This document shows, piece after piece, positions 30,477 to 39,493 of a stretch of 64,000 nt of DNA. The stretch is taken from positions 4,960,001 to 5,024,000 of the forward strand of contig OY970235.1 in NCBI GenBank assembly GCA_963714145.1. Direction: 5' to 3'. Each line of letters opens with the position of its first letter. The first letter of the stretch is position 1. The notes under the pieces are model-generated. The model worked only from the letters and a program-made list of their open reading frames with translations, was not told where the DNA came from and did not search any database. The position numbers and the translations under genes were made by a program. Origin of the DNA: JBBWZH01 sp035544115 (GTDB lineage: Bacteria > Actinomycetota > Actinomycetes > Mycobacteriales > CADCTP01).

Positions 30477-31529
30477 TCAGAACTGGTACTTGTCGATGTT
30501 GTCGGCGGTGAACGTGACCGGGTTGCCCACGCTCACGATTCCGTCCGCCACCTGCAGGGTGCCGAGCCGGCCGGCCGCCAGGGTGCCGCTGCCGGTCGGC
30601 AGCTTGCCCTTGATCTTGGCGTCGATCGCGTACACGTCGGCGTACGCGGTATCGGCCGGGCTCCACAGCACGCAGTTCTTGATCAGGCCGGACTTGACCG
30701 CCACCCGCACGTCGCTGGGGATGCACAGCCCCGCCACCGGCATCTTCTTCGGGTCGATGCCGAGCCGCTGCTGCGCCTTGACGGCCGCGGACATGCCGCC
30801 GCCGATCACCCAGACGCCGGTGGTGTCGGACTTGTGCGCGGCCAGGTAGCTGCTCGTGACGCTCAACACGGTGGCCGGGTCGTCGTTGCCGGGCACCACC
30901 TGGTCGATGACCATGTCCGGGTACTTCGTCGGGATGTACTCCTTCATCTTGGCCAGCCAGGTGTTCTGGTTGGCCGCCGTGGACGTCGAGGTGACCAGCA
31001 GGAAGTGGCCCTTGCCGCCGGTCTGCTCCGCCATCGTGTCCACAATGGTCTTCGCCAGCCCGTCGTCGCTGGCCTGGCTGATGAAGAACTGCCGGGCATC
31101 CGGCGCGACGTCGGCGTTGTACGAGGAGACCACGATGCCCGCGGCGGCGGCCCGTTTCAGCGCCGGCGCGACCGCGTTCGGATCGTTCGCCGATATCGTG
31201 ATCGCTGCAGGCTTGGTCTGGATGGCGTTCTCGATGGTGGTGACCTGCCCGGCCGCGTCCGCGGTGGTCGGGCCGACGTAGTTGATGGTGTAGCCCAGCT
31301 CGCCGGCGGCTTCCTTCGCACCCTGCTCGGCGTTGGTGAAGAACGGGTCGCTGGTCTGCTTCGGGATCAGCACGATCACCTTGGAACCGTTGCCCGGCGT
31401 GCCCCCGGTGCCGGCCGAACTGCCGTTGTTCCTGGTCCCGGTCGAGCACGCCGCGAGGGTGACGGGGAGCAGTAGCGCAGCTGCCGCGATCGTGCCACGC
31501 CTCGTCTGTCTACAGTGGACACGTGTCAT
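30477..31529 (-). CDS. Sugar ABC transporter substrate-binding lipoprotein (RhaS/LsrB-like)
   Basis: A 350-residue lipoprotein with signal TRRGTIAAAALLLPVTLAACSTG (lipobox LAAC), then a Gly/Ser/Thr linker and a Peripla_BP_4 domain (KVIVLIPKQTSDPFFTNAEQGAKEAAGELG). The mature protein has the DPNAVAPALKRAAAAGIVVSSYN hinge region. The ATG at 31529 is preceded by AAGGAGG. The sequence is most like autoinducer-2/rhamnose-type binding proteins. Unlike the homologue in system A, this gene is intact. The iterated palindrome GTCTACAGTGGAC (31508-31520) falls in codons 4-7. It lies 66 bp downstream of permease 2 in the same operon. Confidence 0.92.
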   Translation of the reverse strand: MTRVHCRQTRRGTIAAAALLLPVTLAACSTGTRNNGSSAGTGGTPGNGSKVIVLIPKQTSDPFFTNAEQGAKEAAGELGYTINYVGPTTADAAGQVTTIENAIQTKPAAITISANDPNAVAPALKRAAAAGIVVSSYNADVAPDARQFFISQASDDGLAKTIVDTMAEQTGGKGHFLLVTSTSTAANQNTWLAKMKEYIPTKYPDMVIDQVVPGNDDPATVLSVTSSYLAAHKSDTTGVWVIGGGMSAAVKAQQRLGIDPKKMPVAGLCIPSDVRVAVKSGLIKNCVLWSPADTAYADVYAIDAKIKGKLPTGSGTLAAGRLGTLQVADGIVSVGNPVTFTADNIDKYQF

Positions 31530-31595
31530 GTCGTTCCTCCTTCGCCGTTCCCGGGCAACCGGCCCGGGCACCCAGTGCCAAGCGGCAACTGTGGA

Positions 31596-32564
31596 TCAGG
31601 CAACGGCCGGCACCCGCCGGACGAACAATTCGTTGATCGCAATCGCGGCGACCATGACAACGCCGATCGTCACGAACTGCAGGCTGGTGTCGATGCCCGC
31701 CAACGCCAGCCCGTTCGGGATGACGCCGATGACGAGAACGGCCAGGGTCGTACGCAGCACCGAGATCTCGCCGCCGCGGATGGTGGCCCCACCGACCACG
31801 ACCGCGGCGATCGCGAGCAGTTCCAGCCCGGCCCCGGAGTCGCCGCGGACGCTGAACACCCGGGACGAGTAGATGAGGCTGGCGATCCCGGCCAGCAGCC
31901 CGCTGGTGCCGTAGACGGCGAGCCGGACGCCGCCGGCCCGCACCCCGGCATACCGGGCGGCGACCTCGTTGATGCCGACCGCCAGCAGCCGCCGGCCGGC
32001 CGGTGTCATCCGGACCACCAGGTACACCACGACGGCGAGGATCAACCAGAACACGCACTGCGCCGGGACCGCCCCGATGTACGTCTGTCCAAAGTACTCA
32101 AATGACCTCGGGAAGCCGGAGAACCCGTAGCCCTTGGAGATCCCCAGCGCCAGGCCCTGGTAGACGGCGTACGTGCCGAGTGTGACCAGCAGCGGGTGCA
32201 GCCGGAGCAGCACCACTAGCAGGCCGTTCACCAGCCCGCAGGCCAGCCCGGTGAGCAGGCAGACGGCCACCGCGACAGACAGTGGCAGGCCGTGCCCGAC
32301 GGTGTAGCCGATCATGATCGAGGACAGTGCCAGGATCGCGCCGACCGACAGGTCGATGCCGCCGGACGCGATCACGATCGCCATGCCGAGCGCGAGGATG
32401 CCGTTCTCGGTGCCCTGGGTGGCGATGTTGTAGACGTTCGACTCGGTCAGGAACGACGGCGACATCGCCGCGAACACGGCCAACTCGAGCCCCAGCAGGA
32501 CGACCAGGCTGGCCGCCCGCAGCACCGGCTCGCGGCGCAGTACCACCGGCACCGTCAGCGCCAT
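31596..32564 (-). CDS. Sugar ABC transporter permease 2 (RhaQ/LsrD type)
   Basis: A 322-residue BPD_transp_2 permease with eight or more transmembrane segments. Motifs: LALGMAIVIASGGIDLSVGAILALSSIM, LVTLGTYAVYQGLALGISKG, and the ATPase-contact loop LLAVGINEVAARYAGVRAGGVR, then VVVGGATIRGGEISVLRTTLAV. It begins one base after the stop of permease 1. Two different permeases with a single two-NBD ATPase and one binding protein is the arrangement of rhamnose (Rha) and autoinducer-2 (Lsr) importers. Confidence 0.92.
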   Translation of the reverse strand: MALTVPVVLRREPVLRAASLVVLLGLELAVFAAMSPSFLTESNVYNIATQGTENGILALGMAIVIASGGIDLSVGAILALSSIMIGYTVGHGLPLSVAVAVCLLTGLACGLVNGLLVVLLRLHPLLVTLGTYAVYQGLALGISKGYGFSGFPRSFEYFGQTYIGAVPAQCVFWLILAVVVYLVVRMTPAGRRLLAVGINEVAARYAGVRAGGVRLAVYGTSGLLAGIASLIYSSRVFSVRGDSGAGLELLAIAAVVVGGATIRGGEISVLRTTLAVLVIGVIPNGLALAGIDTSLQFVTIGVVMVAAIAINELFVRRVPAVA

Positions 32565-32565
32565 C

Positions 32566-33648
32566 TCAGCTCACCACCCGCGGCTGCCAGAGCCGGTCGC
32601 GCGCCACCGCCAGCAGGATGAAACCGCCGTAGACACAGGGGAACCAGACCCCCGGCACGCCCAGCACGACCACCCCGCTGGTGATCACGCCGACCAGCAG
32701 CGCGCCGATCAGCGGGGCCAGGTCGGTGCCCCGGCCGCCCTGGATGCTGGTGCCGCCGATCGCGCACGCGGCGATCACCTGCAGCACCAGGTTGGTGCCG
32801 ACCACCGAGGTCTGGATGCCGCCGACCTCGCCCAGGTACAGCACCGCGGCGAGGCCGGCCAGCGTTCCGCAGAGCAGGAACGCCAGGATCAGCTCGGCCC
32901 TGATCCGGACCCCCATCGTCCGCGCGGCCTGCCGGTTGGCGCCGACCGCGATCAGATCCCGCCCGACGTTGGTGTTGCGCCGCCAGAGCGTCAGCAGCAC
33001 GAAAGCGACGAGCACCACCAGCGCCGGGGTGGGGAAGCCGTGCACCCTGCCGGCGCCGAGCACGCTGGCGCCCTCCGGCACCGAGACCACGTTCTTGCTG
33101 TGCGACCAGAGCAGCGCCAGCCCCTGGTACGCGTACAGGGTGCCCAGGGTGGCGACGATCGACGGCACCCGGGTGTACGCCACCACCAGCCCGTTGATCA
33201 GCCCGCCGAGGAGACCCACGCCGACCCCGACGGCCAGGGTGAGCCAGATGTTGTCGGTGTCGACGGCGATCGGGCCGGCGACGAAGCCGGCCAGCGCCAG
33301 CGTGGAGCCGACCGAGACGTCGATCTCGCCGGCCAGGATGACCAGGTTCTCCCCCAGCGCCATGCAGGCGACGATGGCCACCGAGATCAGGATGCTGCGG
33401 AAGTTGTCGATCGTCGCGAAGCCGCGGGCGAACAGTCCGAACGCGACGGTCGCGGCCAGCAGGGCGGCCAGCGCGGCGGCGTCCGGCTGCGACACCAGTA
33501 CCAGCAGCCGCGGCCGGGCCGACCGCCGCCCGGTGGACTCCCCGGCCGGCGGGGAGCCGGGGCGCCCGGCCGGCCCCACCGGCGGCCCGGCCGGCGCGAC
33601 CGCCGCCCGGGCCGCCGGCCACAGACCGGGTCGAGTGCGCTCGGTCAT
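32566..33648 (-). CDS. Sugar ABC transporter permease 1 (RhaP/LsrC type)
   Basis: A 360-residue permease of the same family. After a 45-residue Pro/Gly-rich cytoplasmic tail come membrane segments from about residue 55. Motifs: MALGENLVILAGEIDVSVGSTLALAGFVAG, IVATLGTLYAYQGLALLWSH, the contact loop LIAVGANRQAARTMGVRIRAEL, and IAACAIGGTSIQGGRGTDLAPLIGALLVG. The start overlaps the ATPase stop (ATGA). With permease 2 it would form the asymmetric membrane channel of system B. Confidence 0.92.
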   Translation of the reverse strand: MTERTRPGLWPAARAAVAPAGPPVGPAGRPGSPPAGESTGRRSARPRLLVLVSQPDAAALAALLAATVAFGLFARGFATIDNFRSILISVAIVACMALGENLVILAGEIDVSVGSTLALAGFVAGPIAVDTDNIWLTLAVGVGVGLLGGLINGLVVAYTRVPSIVATLGTLYAYQGLALLWSHSKNVVSVPEGASVLGAGRVHGFPTPALVVLVAFVLLTLWRRNTNVGRDLIAVGANRQAARTMGVRIRAELILAFLLCGTLAGLAAVLYLGEVGGIQTSVVGTNLVLQVIAACAIGGTSIQGGRGTDLAPLIGALLVGVITSGVVVLGVPGVWFPCVYGGFILLAVARDRLWQPRVVS

Positions 33649-35279
33649 GGCGCACTCCCCGGCTGGCTCGCACCCCGACCGGCGCCGTCGGGTGGCCCGG
33701 CAGCAGCGGCGGCGCTGCCCGGATGGCTCGCGCCGAGGGCGGCCGAGCCGATATTCAGCTCGGTCAACTCGTCCCCGCTGAACTCGGCGACCAGTTGCCC
33801 GGCCCGCATCACCACGACCCGGTCGGACAGCTGCAACAACTCCTGCAGGTCCGACGAGATCAGCAGTACCGCGACGCCGGTGGCGGTGAGTTCGTCGACC
33901 AACCGGTAGATGTCGGCGCGGGTGCCGACGTCGATGCCGCGGGTCGGCTCGTCCAGGATCAGCACCTTAGGCCGCAGCGCGAGCCAGCGGCCGAGCAGCA
34001 CCTTCTGCTGGGTACCGCCGGACAGCGTGCTGACCGGGTCCTCCGGCCGGCCCTTGATCCGCAACGGGCCCAGCGCCTCGGCCACGTACGCGTCTTCCCG
34101 GCGACGGGACAGCACGCCGAAGCTGCCGATCTTCGCGAGCGCCGGCAGCGACACGTTCTGGTGGCTGGACAGCGGCAGGAACAGCCCCTGCGACTGCCGC
34201 TCCTCCGGCACGTACCCGACGCCCAGCTCGATCGCCCGCCGGACGCTGCGGATGCGCACCTCGGTGCCGCCGACCCGGATGGTGCCACTGGTGAGCTTGT
34301 CGTGCCCGAACGCGACCCGGGCGAACTCGCTGCGCCCGGAGCCGATCAGCCCGGCCATCCCGACCACCTCGCCGGCCCGCACCTCGAGGTCCACCCCGGT
34401 GAAGCTGCCGGCGCGGGTCAGCCCGCTGGTGGCGAACGCGACCTCGTCCCGCACCCGGGAGGCGCGCCGGGCCAGCCGGGCCAGCGACCGGCCGAGCATC
34501 GCGGTGACCAGCGTGGTCTCGTCGAAGTCGGCCCGCGGCCCGGTGGCGACCAACCGGCCGTCCCGCATCACCGTCACCGTGTCGGCGATCCGCAGCACCT
34601 CGGGCAGCCGGTGCGAGACGTACAGCACCGCCACCCCGGATTCGCGCAGCGAAGCCACCACGTCCAGCAGCCGCTGCGCCTCCCACTCGTCCAGCGCGGC
34701 GGTCGGCTCGTCCATGATCAGCACGCGCGCGTCCAGCATCAGCGCCCGGGCGATCGCGACCAGCTGCCGGTTGCCGTGGCTGAGCTCGTGCACCCGGCGA
34801 CCCGGCGACACCCGCAGCCCGACCCGGCCCAGCTGCCGCTGCGCGCGGGCGGCGAGCTGGCCCCGGGCCAGCAGGCCGGTCCGGCCGCGCGGCCGGCGGC
34901 GGCCCACGTACAGGTTCTCGGCCACGCTGAGCGAGTCGTAGAGCTGTAGTTCCTGCGGGATCAGCACGACGCCGAGCGCTTCGGCGTCCCGGGCCGAGCC
35001 GAAGCTGACCGGCTCGCCGGCGAACTCCACCTGGCCCGCGGTCGGTGCGACCACGCCGGCGGCCAGCAGCGCGGCGGTGCTCTTGCCGGCCCCGTTCTCA
35101 CCGACCAGCGCGTGCACCGCGGCCGGGGCCAGGCCCAGGGTGAGGCTGTCCACGGCGACCGTCGCGCCGTACACCTTCCGCACCTGACGGAGCGTGAGCA
35201 CGTCCGGGGCATCGTCACGCACTGCGCTAGCTGCTGTCACCGGGCTCACCCCCGACCGACGAACCTGCGCCGCGGCCAC
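33645..35279 (-). CDS. Sugar ABC transporter ATP-binding protein (RhaT/LsrA type, two NBDs)
   Basis: Up to 544 residues. NBD1 has Walker A GENGAGKST (about 57-65), signature LSHGNRQLVAIARAL, Walker B VLIMDEPTAALD and YVSHRLPEV. NBD2 has the degenerate GLIGSGRSE, intact LSGGTQQKVLLGRWLA and VLILDEPTRGIDVGTRADIY, and LLISSDLQELLQL. NBD2 keeps the Walker B Asp-Glu, in contrast to the system A ATPase. The start is uncertain: GTG 35279 would leave only about a 12-nt leader from the predicted transcript start and has no Shine-Dalgarno, so GTG 35249 or 35240 are alternatives. First gene of the system B operon (ATPase, two permeases, binding protein, cupin, dehydrogenase). Confidence 0.9.
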   Translation of the reverse strand: MAAAQVRRSGVSPVTAASAVRDDAPDVLTLRQVRKVYGATVAVDSLTLGLAPAAVHALVGENGAGKSTAALLAAGVVAPTAGQVEFAGEPVSFGSARDAEALGVVLIPQELQLYDSLSVAENLYVGRRRPRGRTGLLARGQLAARAQRQLGRVGLRVSPGRRVHELSHGNRQLVAIARALMLDARVLIMDEPTAALDEWEAQRLLDVVASLRESGVAVLYVSHRLPEVLRIADTVTVMRDGRLVATGPRADFDETTLVTAMLGRSLARLARRASRVRDEVAFATSGLTRAGSFTGVDLEVRAGEVVGMAGLIGSGRSEFARVAFGHDKLTSGTIRVGGTEVRIRSVRRAIELGVGYVPEERQSQGLFLPLSSHQNVSLPALAKIGSFGVLSRRREDAYVAEALGPLRIKGRPEDPVSTLSGGTQQKVLLGRWLALRPKVLILDEPTRGIDVGTRADIYRLVDELTATGVAVLLISSDLQELLQLSDRVVVMRAGQLVAEFSGDELTELNIGSAALGASHPGSAAAAAGPPDGAGRGASQPGSAP

Positions 35280-35298
35280 CGTCCGGGGCCGTGCGGCG

Positions 35299-35328
35299 AC
35301 GCTAGGAGCGAGTCAAGATCGACGTCAA
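35299..35328 (-). promoter_or_regulatory. Promoter of uptake system B (TTGACG-N18-TAGCGT)
   Basis: On the minus strand, TTGACG (35328-35323), an 18-bp spacer and TAGCGT (35304-35299). The -35 overlaps the operator CAAACGTTTG. Predicted transcription start is near 35292, very close to the annotated GTG. Confidence 0.6.
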
Positions 35329-35335
35329 ACGTTTG
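35326..35335. promoter_or_regulatory. LacI-type operator of system B (site 1)
   Basis: CAAACGTTTG is a perfect palindrome with a CG centre overlapping the -35 of the system B promoter. A near copy, CAAACGCTTG, lies at 35477-35486 before the divergent regulator gene. Confidence 0.65.
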
Positions 35336-35476
35336 CTGTTCACCGTTACCAAGATGTTATGCCGCTCTCCCCTGGACGGCCGAACCCGTCGACGCAAAGC
35401 AGAGATCCCCTCTGTTTAAGGACTTTCGACGCAGGCCCTGGTTACAGCGAGAGGCTGGTGTACGCTCCGTCCTTGC

Positions 35477-35486
35477 CAAACGCTTG
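35477..35486. promoter_or_regulatory. LacI-type operator of system B (site 2)
   Basis: CAAACGCTTG, one base from the site 1 palindrome, lies just downstream of a possible -10 TACGCT (35461-35466) for the regulator gene. Spacing between site centres is 151 bp, which would allow a repression loop. Confidence 0.5.
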
Positions 35487-35531
35487 CTGGATCGGTCTCA
35501 ATCGAGTGGCCAGCCGACGCGAGGGGGTGCC

Positions 35532-36653
35532 ATGGGCGCGCGAGCTGGCCGGACGGACGGAGCGTCCCGCCGGGCCGCGCCGGACGGGGCCGCGCCGGCA
35601 CCCGAACCGCCAGCCGGCGCGGCCGAGCATGCCGGCCCGGTGACGCTGCAGGATGTGGCGCGGGCGGCCGGCGTGCACTACTCGACGGTGTCCCGGGCGC
35701 TGGACCCGGCGCAGGCCTGGCGGGTCGGCGGCGCCACCCGCCAGCACGTCGAGACGGTGGCCCAGCAGATGGGCTACCGCCGGCACCTCGGCGCCAGCGG
35801 GCTGAAGCGGGGCCGCACCCACACCGTCGCGGTGATCGTCGCCGACCTGGGCAACCCGTTCATCGCGCCGGTACTGCGCGGCATCGCCAACCGGCTGGAG
35901 GAATCCGGCCTGATGCCGCTGATCACCGAGACCCAGGACGATCCGGCCCGGCTGGCCCGGGTGCTCAACCACGTGGTCGAGCGCCGGGTGGACGCGGTGA
36001 TCGTGACCGCGGCCCGGCTCGGCAACGCGCCGATCCTGCTCGACATCGCGCACCGCCGGATCCCGCTGCTGCTGGCCGACCGCAACGTGCCGCAGACGGG
36101 CCTGCCGTCCTGCACGCACGACAACGACGCGGGCGGCACGCTCGCCGCCCGGCACCTGCTCGACCTCGGCCACCGGCACCTGGTGCAGCTGCCCGGCCCG
36201 CAGGACGTGAGCTCGTTCGTCGACCGGGGCGCGGCGTTCAGCCGGGCGGTGGCCGCGGCCGGCGCGGTCGAGCTCGAACTGGGCGACGCGGCCCGCATCC
36301 CGTCCCTGCGGGAGGGGCAGCGGCTGGCCCGGCTGCTGCTGGCCCGCGGCCCGAACCGGCCGACCGCCGTGTTCGCGCAGAACGACCTGATCGCGCTGGG
36401 CGCGCTGGAGGTGTTCGGGGACGCCGGGCTGCGCTGCCCGGCCGACATCTCGGTGGTCGGCTACGACGACCTGCCGCAGGTCGACCGGGTGACCCCGCCG
36501 CTGACCACGGTCCGGCTGCACGGCGACGAGTTGGGCCGGCTGGTCGGCGAGATGACGGTGGCCGCTATCGCCGCGCCGGACCGGCCGCCGTCCTCGCTGA
36601 CGCTGCCGCCGCGGCTGATGGTCCGCGCCTCCGCCGCCGCACCACCCGGCTAG
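35532..36653 (+). CDS. LacI-family regulator of uptake system B
   Basis: 373 residues. A 35-residue Ala/Pro-rich leader precedes the HTH VTLQDVARAAGVHYSTVSRALDPAQAWRVGG. Then come the hinge (GASGLKRGRTHTVAVIVADLGNPFIAPVLRGIANRLEESG) and the PBP-fold sensor with ISVVGYDDLPQVDRVTPPLTTVRLHGDELG. ATG 35532 has GAGGGGG five bases upstream. It is divergent from the six-gene system B operon and followed on the same strand by an amidohydrolase. The recognition helix (HYSTVSR) differs from those of the other two LacI proteins here (HPSTVSR, HPATASR), matching their different operators. Confidence 0.93.
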   Translation: MGARAGRTDGASRRAAPDGAAPAPEPPAGAAEHAGPVTLQDVARAAGVHYSTVSRALDPAQAWRVGGATRQHVETVAQQMGYRRHLGASGLKRGRTHTVAVIVADLGNPFIAPVLRGIANRLEESGLMPLITETQDDPARLARVLNHVVERRVDAVIVTAARLGNAPILLDIAHRRIPLLLADRNVPQTGLPSCTHDNDAGGTLAARHLLDLGHRHLVQLPGPQDVSSFVDRGAAFSRAVAAAGAVELELGDAARIPSLREGQRLARLLLARGPNRPTAVFAQNDLIALGALEVFGDAGLRCPADISVVGYDDLPQVDRVTPPLTTVRLHGDELGRLVGEMTVAAIAAPDRPPSSLTLPPRLMVRASAAAPPG

Positions 36654-36748
36654 CCACCCCGCCGGCCAGCCCCGCCAACCGGCCGGCCACACCGCCCGGC
36701 CGGCCCGCCCGGCGGCCGGACCCGACCTCCCTGACCCGAGGGGGCACC

Positions 36749-38239
36749 ATGACCGGACCGACCGCGCCGCGGTCGTACCACGAGCGGGACGCCGCCGGGA
36801 ACGCCGCGCTGCTGGCCCGGCTGCGGGCCGCTGCCCCGGCCACGCCGGTGCTGCTGCGCGGCGCGACCGTGGTGACCGTCGACCCCGCGGTGCCCGACCT
36901 GCCGGCCGGCGACGTGCTGATCCGCGGCGACACGATCGAGGCAGTCGGCGTCGACCTGGCCGACCGGGCCGGGCCGGCCGCGATCGCGGTCGACCTGGCC
37001 GGCATGATCCTGCTGCCCGGCTTCGTGGACGGGCACCGGCACTGCTGGCAGAACCAGCTGCGGCACCTGCTCTGCGACGCCGGCATCGACGAGTACATCG
37101 CGATGACGCACGGCAGCACCGCGCTGCACTACCGGCCCGCGGACATGTTCGCCGGCGATCTCGTCACGTTGGCCGGAGCGCTCGACGCCGGCTTCACCAC
37201 GGTCCTGGACTTCTCGCACAACTCGAGGTCCCGCGCGCACTCGGACGCGGTGTTCGCCGCGTACCGAGAGGCGGGCATCCGGGTCGTGCACACGTCCGCC
37301 CCGCCGAACGCGGGCCAGTGGGAGGAGCAGTTCCCGGCCGACCTGCCCCGGCTGCGCGAGGCCTACTGCCCCGACGGCGGGCTCACCACGCTGCGGATGG
37401 GCATCGACCTGCGCCGGGTGCTGCCACCGGCCGAGCTGGTCCGGATCGCCCGCGGGTACGGGCTGGGCATCACGTTCGACGGGGTGATGGGCCCGCCGTC
37501 CTCGGCCGAGGTGGCGGAGCTCGGCCGCCAGGGTGTGCTCGGGCCGGACGTCACGCTGGTGCACGCCACCGACATGTCCGACCCGGCCTGGCGGTACATC
37601 GCCGACGCCGGCACCCGGATCACGCTGGCCCCGACCTCGGACGAGCAGCTCGGCCTGGCTGACGGGGTGCCGCCGGTGCAGAAGGCGCTGGACTTCGGCA
37701 TCCGGCCCAGCCTCAGCGTGGACGTCGAGATCTCGCTGTCCAACGACATGTTCACGCAGATGCGCTGCGTGCTGCTGACCCAGCGGATGCAGGCGACCCA
37801 GCGGCGCTACCGGCACGACCCGACCGCGCCCGAGTTCATCTGCACCGCCGACGTGCTGGAGTTCGCCACCGCCCGCGGCGCGGACGCGGTCGGGCTCGGC
37901 GCGGTGACCGGCACCCTCACGCCCGGCAAGCAGGCCGACATCGTCGCCATCCGCGCCGAGGACGTGAACAACCTGCCGCTGAACAACGCGGTCGCCACGA
38001 TCGTGCAGGGCGCCGACACCCGCAACATCGACACCGTCATCGTCGGCGGCAGCATCCGCAAGTGGGCCGGCGAACTGGTCGGGCTCGACCTGGTGCGGCT
38101 GCGCACGCTGGCGTACGAGTCGCGCGACTACCTCGCCGCCCGGGCCGGGTTCGCCATCACGCCGACCCAGCCGGTGCCCCGGCTCCAGATCCAGGACCCC
38201 TACCTGCGCGACTACTTCGCCAGCCGCGGGCAGGCGTAG
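36749..38239 (+). CDS. Amidohydrolase (COG0402, SAH/MTA deaminase-like)
   Basis: A 496-residue metal-dependent hydrolase. A small beta-sandwich N-terminus (VLLRGATVVTVDPAVPDLPAGDVLIRGDTIEAVG) leads into the TIM barrel with the metal motif FVDGHRHCWQNQLRHLL (HxH). This is followed by TVLDFSHNSRS, TLVHATDMSD (His) and TLAPTSDEQLGLADGVPPVQKALDFGIRPSLSVDVEISLSNDMFTQMR. The C-terminal sandwich (GTLTPGKQADIVAIRAEDVNN) is also typical. Compared with SAH/MTA deaminases the order HxH, H, then S-D-E is preserved; the exact substrate is unknown. GAGGGGG precedes the ATG at 36749. It is 95 bp downstream of the LacI regulator and may be co-transcribed with it. Confidence 0.88.
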   Translation: MTGPTAPRSYHERDAAGNAALLARLRAAAPATPVLLRGATVVTVDPAVPDLPAGDVLIRGDTIEAVGVDLADRAGPAAIAVDLAGMILLPGFVDGHRHCWQNQLRHLLCDAGIDEYIAMTHGSTALHYRPADMFAGDLVTLAGALDAGFTTVLDFSHNSRSRAHSDAVFAAYREAGIRVVHTSAPPNAGQWEEQFPADLPRLREAYCPDGGLTTLRMGIDLRRVLPPAELVRIARGYGLGITFDGVMGPPSSAEVAELGRQGVLGPDVTLVHATDMSDPAWRYIADAGTRITLAPTSDEQLGLADGVPPVQKALDFGIRPSLSVDVEISLSNDMFTQMRCVLLTQRMQATQRRYRHDPTAPEFICTADVLEFATARGADAVGLGAVTGTLTPGKQADIVAIRAEDVNNLPLNNAVATIVQGADTRNIDTVIVGGSIRKWAGELVGLDLVRLRTLAYESRDYLAARAGFAITPTQPVPRLQIQDPYLRDYFASRGQA

Positions 38240-38548
38240 CGGTTCAACCGGCCCAGGGCCCGCCCGATCGGGCGGTGCGCCGCCGATCGGGCTCAGCCCG
38301 GGCGGCCGCTGGCACGCCGGCGGCCGGTGAAGCTGAAGGCGACCGCCCGGGCCAGGCCGGCGGCGTCGACCAGGTCGGGCCGTGGCGGTACGGCACCCGG
38401 CCGGGATGGTCCGGCAGGATCCGTCGCCGTGCCAGATTCGCCGATCCGGACATCTAAGGCTGGACGGGCACTCACTGGCATCTTTATGCTGCCGCCAGCC
38501 TTCAGCAAGCGCTTTCAGCACAGGAAGGCCCGACAGAGAGGCACCACG
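38240..38548 (+). other. Intergenic region with hairpins and a LacI/cre-like site
   Basis: Just after the amidohydrolase stop are CCGCCCGATCGGGCGG (38260-38275, perfect palindrome) and a second hairpin around 38280-38307, likely terminators. Near the next gene, AAGCGCTT (38507-38514), within GCAAGCGCTTTCA, resembles a catabolite-type LacI-family operator. No protein-coding gene is supported. Confidence 0.5.
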
Positions 38549-38869
38549 ATGCGCGTCTCGCTACGCCGGGCCGGCGCGGCCCTGCTCGGCGCCACCGCCC
38601 TCGCGGCCGTCACCGCCACCCCGGCCCGGGCCGACGGTGTGCCGGACTGCATATCCGCGCTGCGGCACATGAACTGCTTCTTCGAGGCGCCGGGGCAGAC
38701 ACTGCGCTGGACGATCGACGGCACGCCCGCGCCGCGGTTCAACGACTTCGAGGCGATCGGCTTCGACTGCACCCCGGGCCGCGGCTACACGATCGCCGTC
38801 ACGGTCGGCGGCTCGACCACGTACACCAACTGGCAGGTGCTCTGCTTCAGCAAGCTCCCGCCGGACTAG
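38549..38869 (+). CDS. Small secreted hypothetical protein
   Basis: A 106-residue precursor with a clear Sec signal peptide (MRVSLRRAGAALLGATALAAVTATPARA, cleavage about residue 28). The mature protein is about 78 residues with four Cys (DC, NCFF, DCTP, LCF), probably two disulphides, and beta-rich segments ending TYTNWQVLCFSKLPPD. No known family was recognised. GAGAGG lies eight bases before the ATG. A possible LacI/cre-type site is 35 bp upstream. Confidence 0.7.
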   Translation: MRVSLRRAGAALLGATALAAVTATPARADGVPDCISALRHMNCFFEAPGQTLRWTIDGTPAPRFNDFEAIGFDCTPGRGYTIAVTVGGSTTYTNWQVLCFSKLPPD

Positions 38870-38882
38870 CCGGCGGGCCGGC

Positions 38883-39331
38883 CTACCGGAACGCTGCCCG
38901 GCTACGGTGGCCGGGCAGCACCGTACCGGGGCCGGTGTCGAGCACCTTCTCCGGCCGGGTCGCGTAGACGTCGCGGAAGTCGGTGGTGACCTTCAGGTCG
39001 CCCGTGCCAGAACAGCGTGCGCCGCTCGGGCCAGCCCTGGTCGGCCCGCACCATCCGGCCGATCCACCAGCCGACCAGCTGCTCCCGCTGCGCGGACGGC
39101 GCCGGTGTACGCCCGGCGGTCCGACCCGGCCCGCGGTCGCGCCGGTAGCGCGCCGATCGACCGCACGGGCGTGGCCGCCGCGCCCCGGTCCGCGCCGGCC
39201 GGTGCCAGCGGCCGGTCCAGCGTGCCGGCCAACCCGAGGCGGGCGGCCGCGTCGATCTCGTCCGGGCCGGCCCCGAAGCCGGCCCGGTCGAACAGCCGGA
39301 TCACCGCCGCCCGCTCGTCGAGCGTCACCAT
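38883..39331 (-). pseudogene. Relic fusion of a DUF1800 gene start and a DUF1501 gene end
   Basis: Reading on the minus strand from ATG 39331, frame 1 gives MVTLDERAAVIRLFDRAGFGAGPDEIDAAARLGLAGTLD, the N-terminus of DUF1800 proteins. A second frame continues with REQLVGWWIGRMVRADQGWPERRTLFWHG, the next DUF1800 block. At FWHG the frame changes again to GDLKVTTDFRDVYATRPEKVLDTG, which is the C-terminal signature of DUF1501 proteins, ending at TAG 38885-38883. DUF1800 and DUF1501 genes are normally adjacent and about 1.2-1.5 kb each. An internal deletion of most of both genes plus two frameshifts explains the remnant. It is not expected to be functional. Confidence 0.75.
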
Positions 39332-39461
39332 GCCCGCACCGTGCCCGGTCCGGGCCGCGGCGCAGCTGAGCGGAATGTCAACTGCGGCCCGTCGGGGCTG
39401 GATCCGGACTGTGGGGCACTTATCCCAGCGTTTACCCAGTTCAGACACGTAGCTAGGAAAG

Positions 39462-39480
39462 TTAGGTTAGCCTTGCCTAA
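39462..39480 (+). promoter_or_regulatory. IdeR/DtxR-type iron box
   Basis: TTAGGTTAGCCTTGCCTAA matches 16 of 19 positions of the IdeR/DtxR consensus TTAGGTTAGGCTAACCTAA. It is directly followed by AGGAGG and the ATG of the 93-aa gene (14 bases from box end to start). A bound metal-loaded regulator would block transcription, so the gene should be induced by iron limitation. Confidence 0.8.
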
Positions 39481-39493
39481 GGAGGTGGTAGGG

